Part shown: positions 28,581-37,380 of the stretch, one piece after another
Layout of the letters: each line of letters begins with the position of its first letter
Position numbering within the stretch: position 1 is the first letter of the stretch
Source of the DNA: Actinomycetota bacterium
GTDB lineage: Bacteria; Actinomycetota; Rubrobacteria; Rubrobacterales; Rubrobacteraceae
Assembly (NCBI GenBank): GCA_902810695.1
Contig: CADDYV010000003.1
Span: 54,375-118,374, forward strand
Reading direction: 5' to 3'
Length of the DNA stretch: 64,000 bases
Notes under the pieces: generated by a model
Told to the model about the DNA's origin: nothing
The model's database searches: none
The model's input: only the letters and a program-made list of their open reading frames with translations
Made by a program: the position numbers and the translations under genes

Positions 28581-29815
28581 CGGCTCACCTCTTTCCTTTC
28601 TCTGACCCAGACCTGATAGCGCTCGTGCAGCTTCTCCGCCATCGCCCGGGCGAACTCCGGGTCGTTTATGTCGGTGTCCATCTCGATGAGCTCGACGTTC
28701 TCGCCCAAGTTCTCGCGCAGGGCGCCGAACAATGCCTCGTCCGCCTCCGGATCGTAGAAAGGCTGGCCTTCGGTGGCGATGAGGGAAACTCCCTTTAGCG
28801 GGACGAACAGCGTTACCGGACCCTTCGCCGCGCTCAGCTTGCGGGCCACGCAGCGTCCCAACTCGGCGCACTCTTCCGGGGTAGTCCTCATGAGTGTCAC
28901 CGTCGGGTTGTGCTCGTAGAGGTTGCGGCTCCTGAACTTCTCGGGCACCGAGTCCATCGGCCCGAAGTTGACCATATCCAAAGCGCCTAAAGAGACGACC
29001 TGCGGGATGCCAAGCTCTCCTGCGGCCTCCAGCCGGTGGGGGCCGGCAGAGAGGACGCCGCCCACGAGGTCATCGGCGAGCTCGGTGGTCGTGAGATCCA
29101 GGGCCGCCGTGATGAAGCCGTCGCGCATCAGAGTCTCCATGGACTGCCCGCCGGTCCCGGTGGCGTGGAAGACCAGCACTTCGTAGCCCAGTTCTTCCAG
29201 GCGCTCGCGGGCCGCATCTACGGCGGGAGTGGTCACGCCGAACATCGTCGCCCCGACCAGCGGTTTCTCTTCACCGGCTGCGGGCGGCCTGGCCTTCGCC
29301 ATCCCCGCTATCGCACCGGCCGCATTGGTGAGTATGCGGGATGAGAGCTGGTTGATCCCGGCTATATCCACCACCGAATACATCATGGTCACGTCCACCG
29401 CGCCGACGTACGGCCGGGTGTCTCCCGAAGCCATCGTGGAGACCATGAGCTTGGGCACCCCGACCGGCAGCTCGCGCATGGCGTGCGTCACGAGCGAGGA
29501 GCCCCCCGAACCACCCAGGCCCAACACGCCGTCGAGTCTCCCTTCGGCGTACAGCCGCTTTGCGACCTCGCCCGCTCCCCGGGCCATCGTATCTATCGCC
29601 GCTCCCCGGTCTCCGGCTTCGGCCAGCTCTCTGATATCCGCTCCCGCGGCTTCGGCGACCTCTTCGCGGCTGATGTCGGCTCTGGCTTTCGGCGGACCCA
29701 GCACGCCAGCGTCTACCAGGATGACATCCACGCCCTGCTCGCGCAGCCTCTGGCGCAGGAAGTCGTACTCCTTCCCCTTCGTATCCAGGGTTCCCACAAG
29801 AACCACAGTGGTCAT
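28577..29815 (-). CDS. UPF0261/Tm-1-like ATP-binding domain protein
   Basis: 412 residues from ATG 29815, preceded by AGGGAGAGGAG; an upstream in-frame start at 29842 has no better site. It begins [20 protein letters not shown] and contains [16 protein letters not shown] and [16 protein letters not shown], all hallmark segments of the Tm-1-like ATP-binding family. Function in bacteria is unknown. It forms a two-gene unit with the TIM-barrel gene, overlapping by 4 bp. Confidence 0.87.
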   Translation of the reverse strand: MTTVVLVGTLDTKGKEYDFLRQRLREQGVDVILVDAGVLGPPKARADISREEVAEAAGADIRELAEAGDRGAAIDTMARGAGEVAKRLYAEGRLDGVLGLGGSGGSSLVTHAMRELPVGVPKLMVSTMASGDTRPYVGAVDVTMMYSVVDIAGINQLSSRILTNAAGAIAGMAKARPPAAGEEKPLVGATMFGVTTPAVDAARERLEELGYEVLVFHATGTGGQSMETLMRDGFITAALDLTTTELADDLVGGVLSAGPHRLEAAGELGIPQVVSLGALDMVNFGPMDSVPEKFRSRNLYEHNPTVTLMRTTPEECAELGRCVARKLSAAKGPVTLFVPLKGVSLIATEGQPFYDPEADEALFGALRENLGENVELIEMDTDINDPEFARAMAEKLHERYQVWVRERKEVSR

Positions 29816-29966
29816 CTCGCTCCTCTCCCTTAGATCTCCCACAGTCTAGTCCAGTCGCTACTTTTAAGCACCGGAGATGCCCGGCCCGGAAAGAAAGGAT
29901 AATATGGTATGGGGATTTTGCGTAGGAGAGCAAGATGCGTGGGTCGCAAAAGTGGAGGTTCGTCTG

Positions 29967-30860
29967 GTGAGCGTAGAGGTGGTAGAGGTTGGTCCCCGCG
30001 ACGGGCTGCAAAACGAAGAGAAGACCCTTGCGCCGGAAGTGCGCGCTGAGCTGTGCGACCGGCTGGCGGCGGCAGGGCTCTCCAGGATCGAAGCCGCCAG
30101 CTTCGTCAACCCCAGGCTGGTGCCCCAGATGACGGGAGCCGAGGAGGTGCTCGCGAAGATAGAGCGCCGTCCCGGAACCGTCTACGCCGGGCTCGCGCTG
30201 AACGAGCGCGGTTACGAGCGAGCGGTCGAAGCCGGTGTAGACGAGGTGCGCTATGCCTTCCCGGTTACCGACTCCTTCGCCAGGCGCAACCAGAACACCA
30301 CAGTCGCGGAGGCTGCGGCCCTCGCATCGAGGCTCGTCGAGCGGGCGCGGATGGATGGGGTGAGGATATCGGTTACGCTCTCGGTTTCCTTCGGTTGTCC
30401 CTTCGAGGGGAAGGTCGAGCCGGAGCGGGTGCTGGAGATCGCCGGGCGGGTCGCGGAGGCGGCTCCGGATGAGATCGTGCTCGCCGACACCATCGGGGTC
30501 GGCGTCCCGCGCCAGGTTCGCGAGTTGGTCGAGGGCGTGCGCGGGATGGGTGTAACCGTCGGGTGCCACTTCCACAACACCCGCAACACCGGCTTCGCCA
30601 ACGCCGTGGCCGCGGTAGAGGCGGGGGCGGAGGTGCTCGACGCCTCGGTGGGAGGGACCGGGGGATGTCCCTTCGCGCCGCGGGCCACCGGAAACATCGC
30701 AACCGAGGATCTCATCTACCTCCTGCGTGGGATGGGCTACAAGACGGGGGTGGATCTGGAGGCTCTGATCTCCTGCGCCTCATGGCTCTCCGGGCAACTC
30801 GGCAAGGAGCTTCCGGGACAGCTCTACAAGGCCGGAAACTTCGCGCCGGTGGCCGGGTAG
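29967..30860 (+). CDS. Hydroxymethylglutaryl-CoA lyase
   Basis: 297 residues from GTG 29967, 8 nt after GGAGG (29954-29958). The family start VEVVEVGPRDGLQNEEK and the C-terminal signature GGTGGCPFAPRATGNIATEDLIY, with the catalytic cysteine in GGCPFAP, identify the enzyme. It splits HMG-CoA to acetyl-CoA and acetoacetate, the last step of leucine breakdown, which fits the carboxylase and hydratase genes at 16-21 kb. A TAATAT hexamer near 29900 may be its -10. Followed after 3 bp by ribokinase. Confidence 0.92.
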   Translation: MSVEVVEVGPRDGLQNEEKTLAPEVRAELCDRLAAAGLSRIEAASFVNPRLVPQMTGAEEVLAKIERRPGTVYAGLALNERGYERAVEAGVDEVRYAFPVTDSFARRNQNTTVAEAAALASRLVERARMDGVRISVTLSVSFGCPFEGKVEPERVLEIAGRVAEAAPDEIVLADTIGVGVPRQVRELVEGVRGMGVTVGCHFHNTRNTGFANAVAAVEAGAEVLDASVGGTGGCPFAPRATGNIATEDLIYLLRGMGYKTGVDLEALISCASWLSGQLGKELPGQLYKAGNFAPVAG

Positions 30861-30863
30861 ACG

Positions 30864-31769
30864 ATGGCCGAGGTCTTCGTTGCAGGTTCGATCAACCAGG
30901 ACTTCGTCCTCAAGGTGGAGCGCCGCCCCGAACCCGGCGAGACCGTAACCAACGCTGAGCTCTCCCTGCACAACGGCGGAAAAGGAGCCAACCAGGCTTC
31001 GGCGGCGGCCCTGCTCGGCGCCGACGTGGCCTTCCTCGGGCGTATCGGCGAAGACCCCTTCGGAGAGTCGCTTGTACACGCGCTCGAAGAGAAAGGCGTG
31101 GATACGAGCCTGGTCAGATCCTTGCCGGATTACAGGACCGGAACGGCGTTCATCACCGTAACCCCCGACGGCGAGAACGCCATCACCGTGGCTCCCGGAG
31201 CCAATCGCGGCCTGACGCCAGACGACGTGGACGCTGCCGCGAAAACCATCCGAAGCTCGCGTGTGCTCGTTGCCCAGATGGAGATTCCGCTGGCGGTCGT
31301 CGAGCGGGCGTCCGAGATAGCTTCTTCGGGGGAGACACGTTTCCTGCTCAACCTCGCCCCGCCTCGCGAGGTCTCCCGGAGGCTCCTGGAGAGGGCGAAC
31401 CCGCTGGTGGTAAACGAGCATGAGGCAGGGTTTTTGCTCGGAGAGCGGGTAGAGGGCGTGAAGGATGCGCTCTCCGCTGCTGCGCGGTTGCTCGCGCTCG
31501 GGCCGGAGTCTGCCGTGATAACCCTGGGGAAGGCTGGTGCAGTCTTCGCCGAGGGAGATGATGTGGGACATCTGCCCGCGCCGGAGGTTAGCGTGGTGGA
31601 TACCACGGCGGCGGGGGATGCGTTCGTTGGCGCGCTTGCGGCCAAGCTCGCATGGAAGGTCCCTGTCGCGGAAGCAGTCTTGTACGCCGTTCGGGCGGGT
31701 GCGGCTGCTGTTACCAGGGAGGGGGCTCAGAGCTCTCTTCCCTCGCCGGAGGTGGTGGAGAGCCTGTAG
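30864..31769 (+). CDS. rbsK: Ribokinase (PfkB family)
   Basis: 301 residues. PfkB motif 1 HNGGKGANQASAAALLGADV near residues 34-53 and the C-terminal anion-hole motif DTTAAGDAFVGALAAKL are intact. It phosphorylates ribose (or a related sugar) at the 5-hydroxyl with ATP. Start ATG is 3 bp after the HMG-CoA lyase stop, so they share a transcript despite no obvious metabolic link. Other PfkB sugars such as deoxyribose cannot be excluded. Confidence 0.88.
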   Translation: MAEVFVAGSINQDFVLKVERRPEPGETVTNAELSLHNGGKGANQASAAALLGADVAFLGRIGEDPFGESLVHALEEKGVDTSLVRSLPDYRTGTAFITVTPDGENAITVAPGANRGLTPDDVDAAAKTIRSSRVLVAQMEIPLAVVERASEIASSGETRFLLNLAPPREVSRRLLERANPLVVNEHEAGFLLGERVEGVKDALSAAARLLALGPESAVITLGKAGAVFAEGDDVGHLPAPEVSVVDTTAAGDAFVGALAAKLAWKVPVAEAVLYAVRAGAAAVTREGAQSSLPSPEVVESL

Positions 31770-31811
31770 CACATGGTACAGGCGAATGCGGAGAGTCGCT
31801 CCAGAGAGCGG

Positions 31812-32642
31812 CTAACGGCGGATGGCTGCGGCGAAGAAGACCGTACCGTGGACGCTCAGCGTATCGAGGGTGTAACCCGCGTGGCTCAGCAGACTGCGTA
31901 TCTCACCGGTCTCGAAGAACCGCAGACCTCCGGAAGAGAGGAAACGCTGCAGGCCCAACGCGGGAGGCGACGTTTGCGCCTTGAGTATGCCCATAACGGC
32001 GAACCTGCCGCCCGGTTCCAGAACGCGGCGAGACTCGCGCAGGGCGCGGGCGGCGTCTCCAAGCTCGTTCAGTGTGCCGCCGCAGACCACTCCCGAGAAC
32101 GAGCTATCCGAGAACGGCAGATTCTCGGCGTCGGCGCGCGCCAGGGAGATGGGGGCACCCGCTTTGCACGCGCGGCGGGCGGCTTCGCGGAGCATGGAGG
32201 GGGAGATGTCTATGCCGACGACCTCACCTCGCCTACCCAGAGCCAGAGACAGACGGCGGGCGTAGAGGCCGGATGAGCAGCCGAGGTCGAGGTAGCGTCC
32301 GCCGCGCTCCAGCCCGACCAGCCTGGAGATGAGCTCTACCTCGCGCTCGTTCGGGAAGCTTTCTCCTGTCAGGAGGTTCAGGGAATGGATGCGCCAGAGC
32401 GGTTCGTAGGCGCGTCCGGCACCGGGGAGAAAGTTGGCGAGGTTTGCCAGGTTGTTGGCACCGGTTCGCTCCTTGAGCAGGTCGAGGTAGCCGTTTTTGA
32501 TCGGATAGATCTCACCGGTTTGCGGGGATCGGGCTTCACCAGAGATTATGACGCCGTTTTCCTCGATGCCCCCTGCGTAGACCAGTCCCTCCACATCCGA
32601 AGGTCGGGGCCTGGTGATCGAGAGTAGGTCCCGATGGAACAT
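31812..32642 (-). CDS. Class I SAM-dependent methyltransferase
   Basis: 276 residues. Motif I is YLDLGCSSGLYARRLSLAL, motif II VVGIDISPSMLREAARR, and the later LARADAENLPFSDSSFSGVVCG is typical of UbiE/Methyltransf_11 enzymes. The N-terminal third (TGEIYPIKNGYLDLL) resembles the Trm112-like or RlmA-type preface of some methyltransferases. Substrate unknown. Only 6 bp separate it from the flavin reductase gene upstream, suggesting an operon. Confidence 0.85.
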   Translation of the reverse strand: MFHRDLLSITRPRPSDVEGLVYAGGIEENGVIISGEARSPQTGEIYPIKNGYLDLLKERTGANNLANLANFLPGAGRAYEPLWRIHSLNLLTGESFPNEREVELISRLVGLERGGRYLDLGCSSGLYARRLSLALGRRGEVVGIDISPSMLREAARRACKAGAPISLARADAENLPFSDSSFSGVVCGGTLNELGDAARALRESRRVLEPGGRFAVMGILKAQTSPPALGLQRFLSSGGLRFFETGEIRSLLSHAGYTLDTLSVHGTVFFAAAIRR

Positions 32643-32648
32643 TTCTTC

Positions 32649-33281
32649 TCAGCGCCGCCGTTTTCTTGCGCGATTCAGGCGGGCGTCGAAGCCGCGCACG
32701 GAGTCCACGAAGGCCCCGGACTCGCCGGGAGCAGGCGCGGACTTCAGGCCTGGATAGCCACCCTCGTGATAGACGAGGGGGCCTTTACGGGTGTCTCCTA
32801 TCCGGACGGATACGACACGCCCCAGGAACAGATCGTGGTCGCCGCCGGGGTAGATCTCTTCGAGCTTGCACTCTATGGCCACGAGTGCTCCTGACGCGAG
32901 AGGAGCCCCGGTATCTCCGTATTCGCCGCCCAGGGAGTTGACCGCCGAAAGGCCGCTCGAACGCTCGGGAGAGGCGAAGAGCCTGGAGAGCCCCTCCTGA
33001 TCATCCGCGAGAACGTTGATGGCGTAGTAGCCCTCCTCCTTGAGGCGGGCGTGGATCCTGGCTTCCTTGTGGACGCTCACCAGCATCAGCGGCGGCTCCA
33101 GCGAGACCGAGATGACCGCGTTCGCCGTCATGCCCTCGGCTCGCTCTCCTTTGCCGGTCGTGAGCACGGTAACCCCGGACGGAAAGTGGCGCATCGCGCT
33201 CTTCAGGGATTCGGCGCCAGGCTTCCTGACCTCCCAGGCGTATTCTTGCCCGCCAGCGCCGCGTGTGCTATCCGAGGACAT
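32649..33281 (-). CDS. Flavin reductase family (FMN-binding split barrel) protein
   Basis: 210 residues. The core (about 25-175) carries MRHFPSGVTVLTTGKG, GMTANAVISVSLEPPLMLVSV and HDLFLGRVVSVRIGD, typical of DIM6/NTAB flavin reductases that supply reduced FMN or act on small aromatics. N- and C-terminal tails are variable. Encoded just before the methyltransferase gene in the same direction. Cytosolic, no signal. Confidence 0.87.
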   Translation of the reverse strand: MSSDSTRGAGGQEYAWEVRKPGAESLKSAMRHFPSGVTVLTTGKGERAEGMTANAVISVSLEPPLMLVSVHKEARIHARLKEEGYYAINVLADDQEGLSRLFASPERSSGLSAVNSLGGEYGDTGAPLASGALVAIECKLEEIYPGGDHDLFLGRVVSVRIGDTRKGPLVYHEGGYPGLKSAPAPGESGAFVDSVRGFDARLNRARKRRR

Positions 33282-33333
33282 TGGCTTTTCTTACTCCTGC
33301 TCGAATTAGGGCGCGCAAAACAGGTCGAGGCTA

Positions 33334-34050
33334 CTACGCGCCGGGCTTATCTACAAGGCTTTCGCCCACGTGCAGCTCTTCGGGCCACCACAGCTCGACC
33401 GTCTTGCGGTCCGAGCCGTACCACTTACCGAGACGGGGATGGTGGTAAAGGTCTTTCAAGACTAGCGTCTCGGAGCCGGGGAGCAACGCGGCGGGGATTG
33501 GGATCACGCCATCTCCAGCTACCCGACCGTCGCTGATGACGCGCTCGTATTTCCTGCGTATCCGGGACGAGGCTGCGCCGTCGGCAGCTCCGCCCGCCAC
33601 CGAGAGGTAACTGATCCCGTTGTCTTTGTGCAGCGCGCCGGGAAAAAGTTCGTTTATCCGCGTGATCTGGGACAGAACTGGTCTGTCTGCGACGACGTGC
33701 GGGCATCCTAAAGTTATGAGGTGCGAGACACGGCGGTGGCCCGAGTAGCGCCGCCCGCCGAAGGGCGGGTCCCCGCCGATGTACACCCGGCACGCGATAC
33801 CGCCCGCCGAGTGGCCTACGAGAACCACCTTCTCAGAAGAGCTTTCCAGAAGCGCCTTGTCCACGGTGCGCGCGATCTCGAACACGAGCTGACCGAAGCC
33901 CCGGAAAAAGCCGAGCATCCAGTCGAAGGGCGTCAGCGAAACGACGTAGACCTCGGAGCCGGAGACCTCGCGCAGGGCACTTGCCAGGCTCCGGTATCTC
34001 CACGGCCACGACATGAACCCACCAACTATAACTATGGGATTACAAGCCAT
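33334..34050 (-). CDS. Alpha/beta hydrolase (lipase/esterase-like)
   Basis: 238 residues. Starts with a strand-loop PIVIVGGFMSWPWRY and has the nucleophile elbow VVLVGHSAGGIACRVYIGG with Ser in GHSAGG. A late His in LYHHPRLGKWYG is a candidate third member of the triad. Similar to PGAP1-like/lipase proteins found in plants and cyanobacteria. Substrate unknown. No signal peptide. Confidence 0.82.
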   Translation of the reverse strand: MACNPIVIVGGFMSWPWRYRSLASALREVSGSEVYVVSLTPFDWMLGFFRGFGQLVFEIARTVDKALLESSSEKVVLVGHSAGGIACRVYIGGDPPFGGRRYSGHRRVSHLITLGCPHVVADRPVLSQITRINELFPGALHKDNGISYLSVAGGAADGAASSRIRRKYERVISDGRVAGDGVIPIPAALLPGSETLVLKDLYHHPRLGKWYGSDRKTVELWWPEELHVGESLVDKPGA

Positions 34051-34086
34051 ATCTAGATAGTATATATGCGAAGGGTGTCTCGTTTC

Positions 34087-34707
34087 TCAGCCCATGTGCA
34101 GGCTCGTCTGCAAACCGTCGAGGATGAACTGAACGGCCAGGGCCGCGAGGAGAACGCCGAGCACACGGGAGAGCACGTTCGCGCTGGTATCGCCGAAGAA
34201 CCCCATCACACGCGGCGCGAGAAGCAAAGAGAAGAGCACGAGCGCGAGCACCACCACCAGCACTCCCAGGAAAGCGACCATCTCCAGGACGCTTCTGCCG
34301 CCGGTGTACAGCAGGACGGTCGTTATGGCGCCGGGGCCGGAGATCAGGGGTATCGCCAGCGGGAAGACGGAGATGTCCGTCTTGTGGGACTCGTCGTTTT
34401 GCTGTTGCATGCTGGATGAGCGTCCGGCGGAGCGGCCAAAGACCATGTCCAGAGCCGTAAGGAACAGCAGCGCGCCACCGGCTATCCTGAACGCGGGGAG
34501 CCCGATCCCCAGAGCTTCAAGCAGCCTCTCGCCCACGAGAGCGAAGACGAGCAGGATAATTGCCCCCAGAAACGTGCCCCGGATGGCCGCCTCGCGCTTG
34601 TACTCTTTGGGGGTGCCGCGTGTAAGCGCCGCGAAGATCGGTGCGAGCCCCAGAGGGTCCACGACCACGAGCAGAGTTATGAACGAGTTGAAGATCAGCT
34701 CTGTCAT
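34087..34707 (-). CDS. MarC family integral membrane protein
   Basis: 206 residues with about six transmembrane helices. Starts with LIFNSFITLLVVVDPLGLAPIFAAL and has FRIAGGALLFLTALDMVFG and FPLAIPLISGPGAITTVLLY, the duplicated NPxG/GPGA-like family motifs. MarC proteins were once linked to multidrug resistance but their transport substrate is unknown. A hydrophilic loop with SSMQQQNDESHK separates the two halves. Confidence 0.9.
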   Translation of the reverse strand: MTELIFNSFITLLVVVDPLGLAPIFAALTRGTPKEYKREAAIRGTFLGAIILLVFALVGERLLEALGIGLPAFRIAGGALLFLTALDMVFGRSAGRSSSMQQQNDESHKTDISVFPLAIPLISGPGAITTVLLYTGGRSVLEMVAFLGVLVVVLALVLFSLLLAPRVMGFFGDTSANVLSRVLGVLLAALAVQFILDGLQTSLHMG

Positions 34708-34777
34708 AACCCAGGATTATATGGGCTTTGGAGAACATAACCAGTCTCCAAGACCAGCCCGTTGTGCCGGACCTCAT

Positions 34778-34828
34778 GTAACCTCCCGCAGGACGTAACC
34801 CCAGTGTTTCATTATGCCTGCGGGTTAC
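34778..34828 (-). terminator. GC-rich hairpin at the end of the CGIYA-type gene
   Basis: GTAACCTCCCGCAGG (34778-34792) pairs with CCTGCGGGTTAC (34817-34828), eight contiguous GC-rich pairs plus a GTAAC/GTTAC extension around a 2-nt bulge, with a 24-nt loop. It overlaps the stop region of the minus-strand gene. No U-run follows, so it may be a stabilising hairpin or part of a factor-dependent terminator. Confidence 0.4.
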
Positions 34829-35376
34829 TCTGAGGGAGGAAGGCCCGCACTCTCTTGAGGCCAGCGCCCGAACCGGGTTACGTAGTAGTTGAGGTCTTTT
34901 CCCTGGAGGATGGGAATATCGTACCTCTCGGAGAGGCCCTGGATCCAGCACGCTCGCCTTCTTCTGGGGTCGAACCTCTCCGGGCGTCCAAATTTGCTGA
35001 GGGCCAGCGGTCTGACGTACTGCGCTCTCCAGTAATCTCTTCCGTGGTAGACGCGCCCCCATCCCAGGAAGACGCAGAAGTAGGTGTCCACGAAGTTGGG
35101 ACCCAGGCTGTTGTAGGCGTATATCCCGCAGACGCACTCCTCGGCGGGAGAGGGGTGCTTCTGGAGAAGAACGGTTGACTCCTCGGGGACCAGCGAGGGT
35201 ACGTACGGATGGATGGCGCTCAGCACTCGCTCCAGCGGGTATGGGCGGCAGCGCGCCACAGCGGGCTGGCCGGGCGGGATCGGACCTTGCCCGCGGCCAA
35301 GCCTGAGCTCAGGCTCCCGGTAAAACCTCGGAACCCCGACGTGCCTTATCCCGAGGACCGGTACCCTGGAGACCAC
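34825..35376 (-). CDS. CGIYA-motif conserved hypothetical protein
   Basis: 183 residues from a GTG with no clear ribosome site. The middle contains ECVCGIYAYNSLGPNF and CVFLGWGRVYHGRDYWRAQYVRPLAL, resembling actinobacterial and phage proteins with a C-x-CGIYA motif followed by W-G-R-V and a Y-R-A-x-Y-A-x-P box. Function unknown. Its first 20 codons overlap a small acidic open frame (35309-35485) in another frame, so the real start, or a frameshift joining both, is unsettled. Confidence 0.6.
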   Translation of the reverse strand: MVSRVPVLGIRHVGVPRFYREPELRLGRGQGPIPPGQPAVARCRPYPLERVLSAIHPYVPSLVPEESTVLLQKHPSPAEECVCGIYAYNSLGPNFVDTYFCVFLGWGRVYHGRDYWRAQYVRPLALSKFGRPERFDPRRRRACWIQGLSERYDIPILQGKDLNYYVTRFGRWPQESAGLPPSE

Positions 35377-35485
35377 CCTTACCGCCCGTCTTCTCTGGTT
35401 CTTTCTCTGGCTCGGGAATCAGTATGGTTCCCGGCTCCTCTTCCGGTTCGATGACCTCCTCGCGCTCTTTCTCTTTCTGCTTCAC
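35309..35485 (-). CDS. Small acidic Pro/Glu-rich open frame
   Basis: 58 residues from GTG 35485, 8 nt after a good GGAGG. The first half is rich in Glu, Pro and Lys (KEKEREEVIEPEEEPG), the second half looks like out-of-frame translation of the gene that follows. Either a small acidic protein translated before the CGIYA gene or its true N-terminus separated by a frameshift. No family recognised. Confidence 0.35.
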   Translation of the reverse strand: MKQKEKEREEVIEPEEEPGTILIPEPEKEPEKTGGKGGLQGTGPRDKARRGSEVLPGA

Positions 35486-35560
35486 GGAACTGACCTCCAC
35501 TGCCCGGCATTGAAGCCACTCTTTCTATCAGGATACCCCCACGAGGGCTCGTGGGTAACA

Positions 35561-36301
35561 TTACCCGGCTGGAATCTGCCATCTGCCGCGCAGAGAGCGG
35601 GCCCTGTGGAAGATGTCTTCGCCTGGCATCACCCGACGCGCCTCGTAACGCTTCTGGACTTCCTGTGTGAGGGTTTCGATCACCCCTCCTACGTCTACGG
35701 GCAGGTCGCCCACGCTTCGGGACCGGAACGGCAGGTTCAACGCGCCGTAGAAGCCTTCGAGGACCGGGATCAGGCCGGTCGTATCGTTGACGAGTATGAG
35801 GGCCTCCACGCGCGCCGCGCGGCGCGTTACCCGCTGGGCGAGACCGGCGACTTTGATCCCCTGCGGCCCGCCGGTCCGGATCGAGTACGCCCCCGGACAG
35901 AACTCTCCCTCGACTTCCCCGGCTTCCGCCACGATCCCCAGCCGCCGGAGCGACGAGACGATCAGATCCGAGCATTCCGTGTAGCGCTCGTAGAGTCCCT
36001 GGCGTAGATCCCGGACGGGAAAAGTGAGAGAGAAAGAGATGGAGCCCTCGTTCGCCGCCACCGCTCCGCCTCCAGAGTTGCGGACGAGTACGGGGAACCC
36101 GGCTTCTCTGGCGATCTTTACACCCGCCTCGAAACCCGGCAGCCGCGTCTCAAGCCGGGTCACCGCGAGATAACGGGAAGAAGTAGTCCAGACAAGCGCC
36201 GCAGGAGCACGCTCGCCTGATCCCACCTCTTCCAGGACGGCCTGTTGCAGCCCGAAACCGTCCTCGGGAACCGCAAGATGTTTCTGGATCAGGATCTCCA
36301 T
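35561..36301 (-). CDS. Lipoate-protein ligase A / octanoyltransferase LipM-like
   Basis: 246 residues. BPL/LplA fold motifs: VLVRNSGGGAVAANEGSIS (lipoate/octanoate loop), CPGAYSIRTGGPQGIKVAGLAQRV with the catalytic-lysine segment KVAGLAQ. It transfers lipoate or octanoate to E2 or glycine-cleavage proteins. No partner gene in view. It lies alone, 135 bp from the divergent cofD, with a short methyltransferase remnant in that gap. Confidence 0.85.
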   Translation of the reverse strand: MEILIQKHLAVPEDGFGLQQAVLEEVGSGERAPAALVWTTSSRYLAVTRLETRLPGFEAGVKIAREAGFPVLVRNSGGGAVAANEGSISFSLTFPVRDLRQGLYERYTECSDLIVSSLRRLGIVAEAGEVEGEFCPGAYSIRTGGPQGIKVAGLAQRVTRRAARVEALILVNDTTGLIPVLEGFYGALNLPFRSRSVGDLPVDVGGVIETLTQEVQKRYEARRVMPGEDIFHRARSLRGRWQIPAG

Positions 36302-36314
36302 GAGCCAGGAGACC

Positions 36315-36386
36315 CTACTTGATGAGACATGCGTGCAGGGCCATGCGGGTGTTCAGGTTCGAGGCGTCGCGGTACTGCTCTTCCAC
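36315..36386 (-). pseudogene. N-terminal remnant of a methyltransferase-like gene
   Basis: A 23-codon frame from GTG 36386 reads EEQYRDASNLNTRMALH and then stops. This matches the start of a class of actinobacterial SAM-dependent methyltransferases (Y-R-D-x-S-N-L-x-x-R-x-A-L-H) but the catalytic domain is absent. Probably a deletion remnant left beside lplA. Confidence 0.4.
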
Positions 36387-36438
36387 GGTGCTAAGATAGC
36401 AGCTTGATTCTTACTATGAACACGCTGGAGAACATCCG

Positions 36439-37380
36439 ATGAAGGTCTGCGCGCTCGCGGGCGGGGTCGGCGGCGCGAAGCTGGCGGCGGGTCTGCAGGA
36501 TGCGCTCGTGCCCGGAGACCTGAGCGTTATAGTGAACACCGCGGACGACTTCGACCTCTGGGGGCTGCACATCTGTCCCGATCTCGACACGGTAATGTAC
36601 ACCCTCGCGGATATCGCCAACCCCCAGACCGGATGGGGCGTTAGGGACGAGTCCTTCGCGGCCCTCTCCATGCTCGACCGCTACGGTGAAGACACCTGGT
36701 TCAAGCTCGGCGATAGGGATATCGCGACGCATATCCTTCGCACCTCGAAGCTGAGAGCCGGGGAGCGCCTGACGGAGATCACAGCCCACCTCTCCTCGGC
36801 GCTGGGCGTGCAGAGCCGTATCCTGCCGATGTGCGACGAGCCGGTTTCGACCGTAGTGTATACCCCGGATGGACCCCTGGAGTTTCAGGAGTATTTCGTG
36901 CGGCGGGGCCAGAGGGACGAGGTGCTTGGCGTGAAGCTGCGCGGCATTGAAGATGCCAGACCGACGAAGGCCGTATCGAATGCGATCGCGAAGGCCGATG
37001 CGATCGTGTTTTGTCCGTCGAACCCTATCGTGAGCATCAGCCCCATACTAGCTGTTCCGGGGATGCGTGAGGCGCTTGCAGGATCATCCGCGCCCAAAGT
37101 CGCCGTGAGCCCTATCGTGGGCGGCAGGGCGCTCAAGGGTCCGGCGGATAGGATGCTCAAGTCTCTGGGGCACGAGGTTTCGGCCACGGGTGTGGCCGGG
37201 ATCTACAGGGGAGTTGTGGACGGCATGGTTATAGACCGGGCGGATGAGAAGGAGAGACCCGAGATCGAAAACTTCGGGATGAACGTTCTGGCAACCGACG
37301 CGGTGATGCGCGACGGCGCGGACCGGACCCGCCTCGGTCGCGAAGTTCTGGAGTTCTGCGCGGCTCTGGGAGCCGGATGA
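36439..37380 (+). CDS. cofD: 2-phospho-L-lactate transferase (F420 biosynthesis)
   Basis: 313 residues. Begins MKVCALAGGVGGAKLAAGLQ and has VNTADDFDLWGLHICPDLDTVMYTLA, the CofD/FbiA signature. It transfers the phospholactyl (or phosphoenolpyruvyl) group from the GDP-activated donor made by CofC to Fo, giving F420-0 or its dehydro form. ATG with GGAGA upstream. First gene of cofD-cofC-cofE, each overlapping the next by 4 bp. In mycobacteria the corresponding gene is fbiA. Confidence 0.95.
   Translation: MKVCALAGGVGGAKLAAGLQDALVPGDLSVIVNTADDFDLWGLHICPDLDTVMYTLADIANPQTGWGVRDESFAALSMLDRYGEDTWFKLGDRDIATHILRTSKLRAGERLTEITAHLSSALGVQSRILPMCDEPVSTVVYTPDGPLEFQEYFVRRGQRDEVLGVKLRGIEDARPTKAVSNAIAKADAIVFCPSNPIVSISPILAVPGMREALAGSSAPKVAVSPIVGGRALKGPADRMLKSLGHEVSATGVAGIYRGVVDGMVIDRADEKERPEIENFGMNVLATDAVMRDGADRTRLGREVLEFCAALGAG

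Noticed and set aside
28581..28871. In-frame extension of the PEP-hydrolase-family gene upstream of its GTG
   Set aside because: This stretch is the wrong frame of the coupled UPF0261 gene and reads as low-complexity Arg/Gly; the GTG at 28580 overlaps the upstream stop in the usual way.
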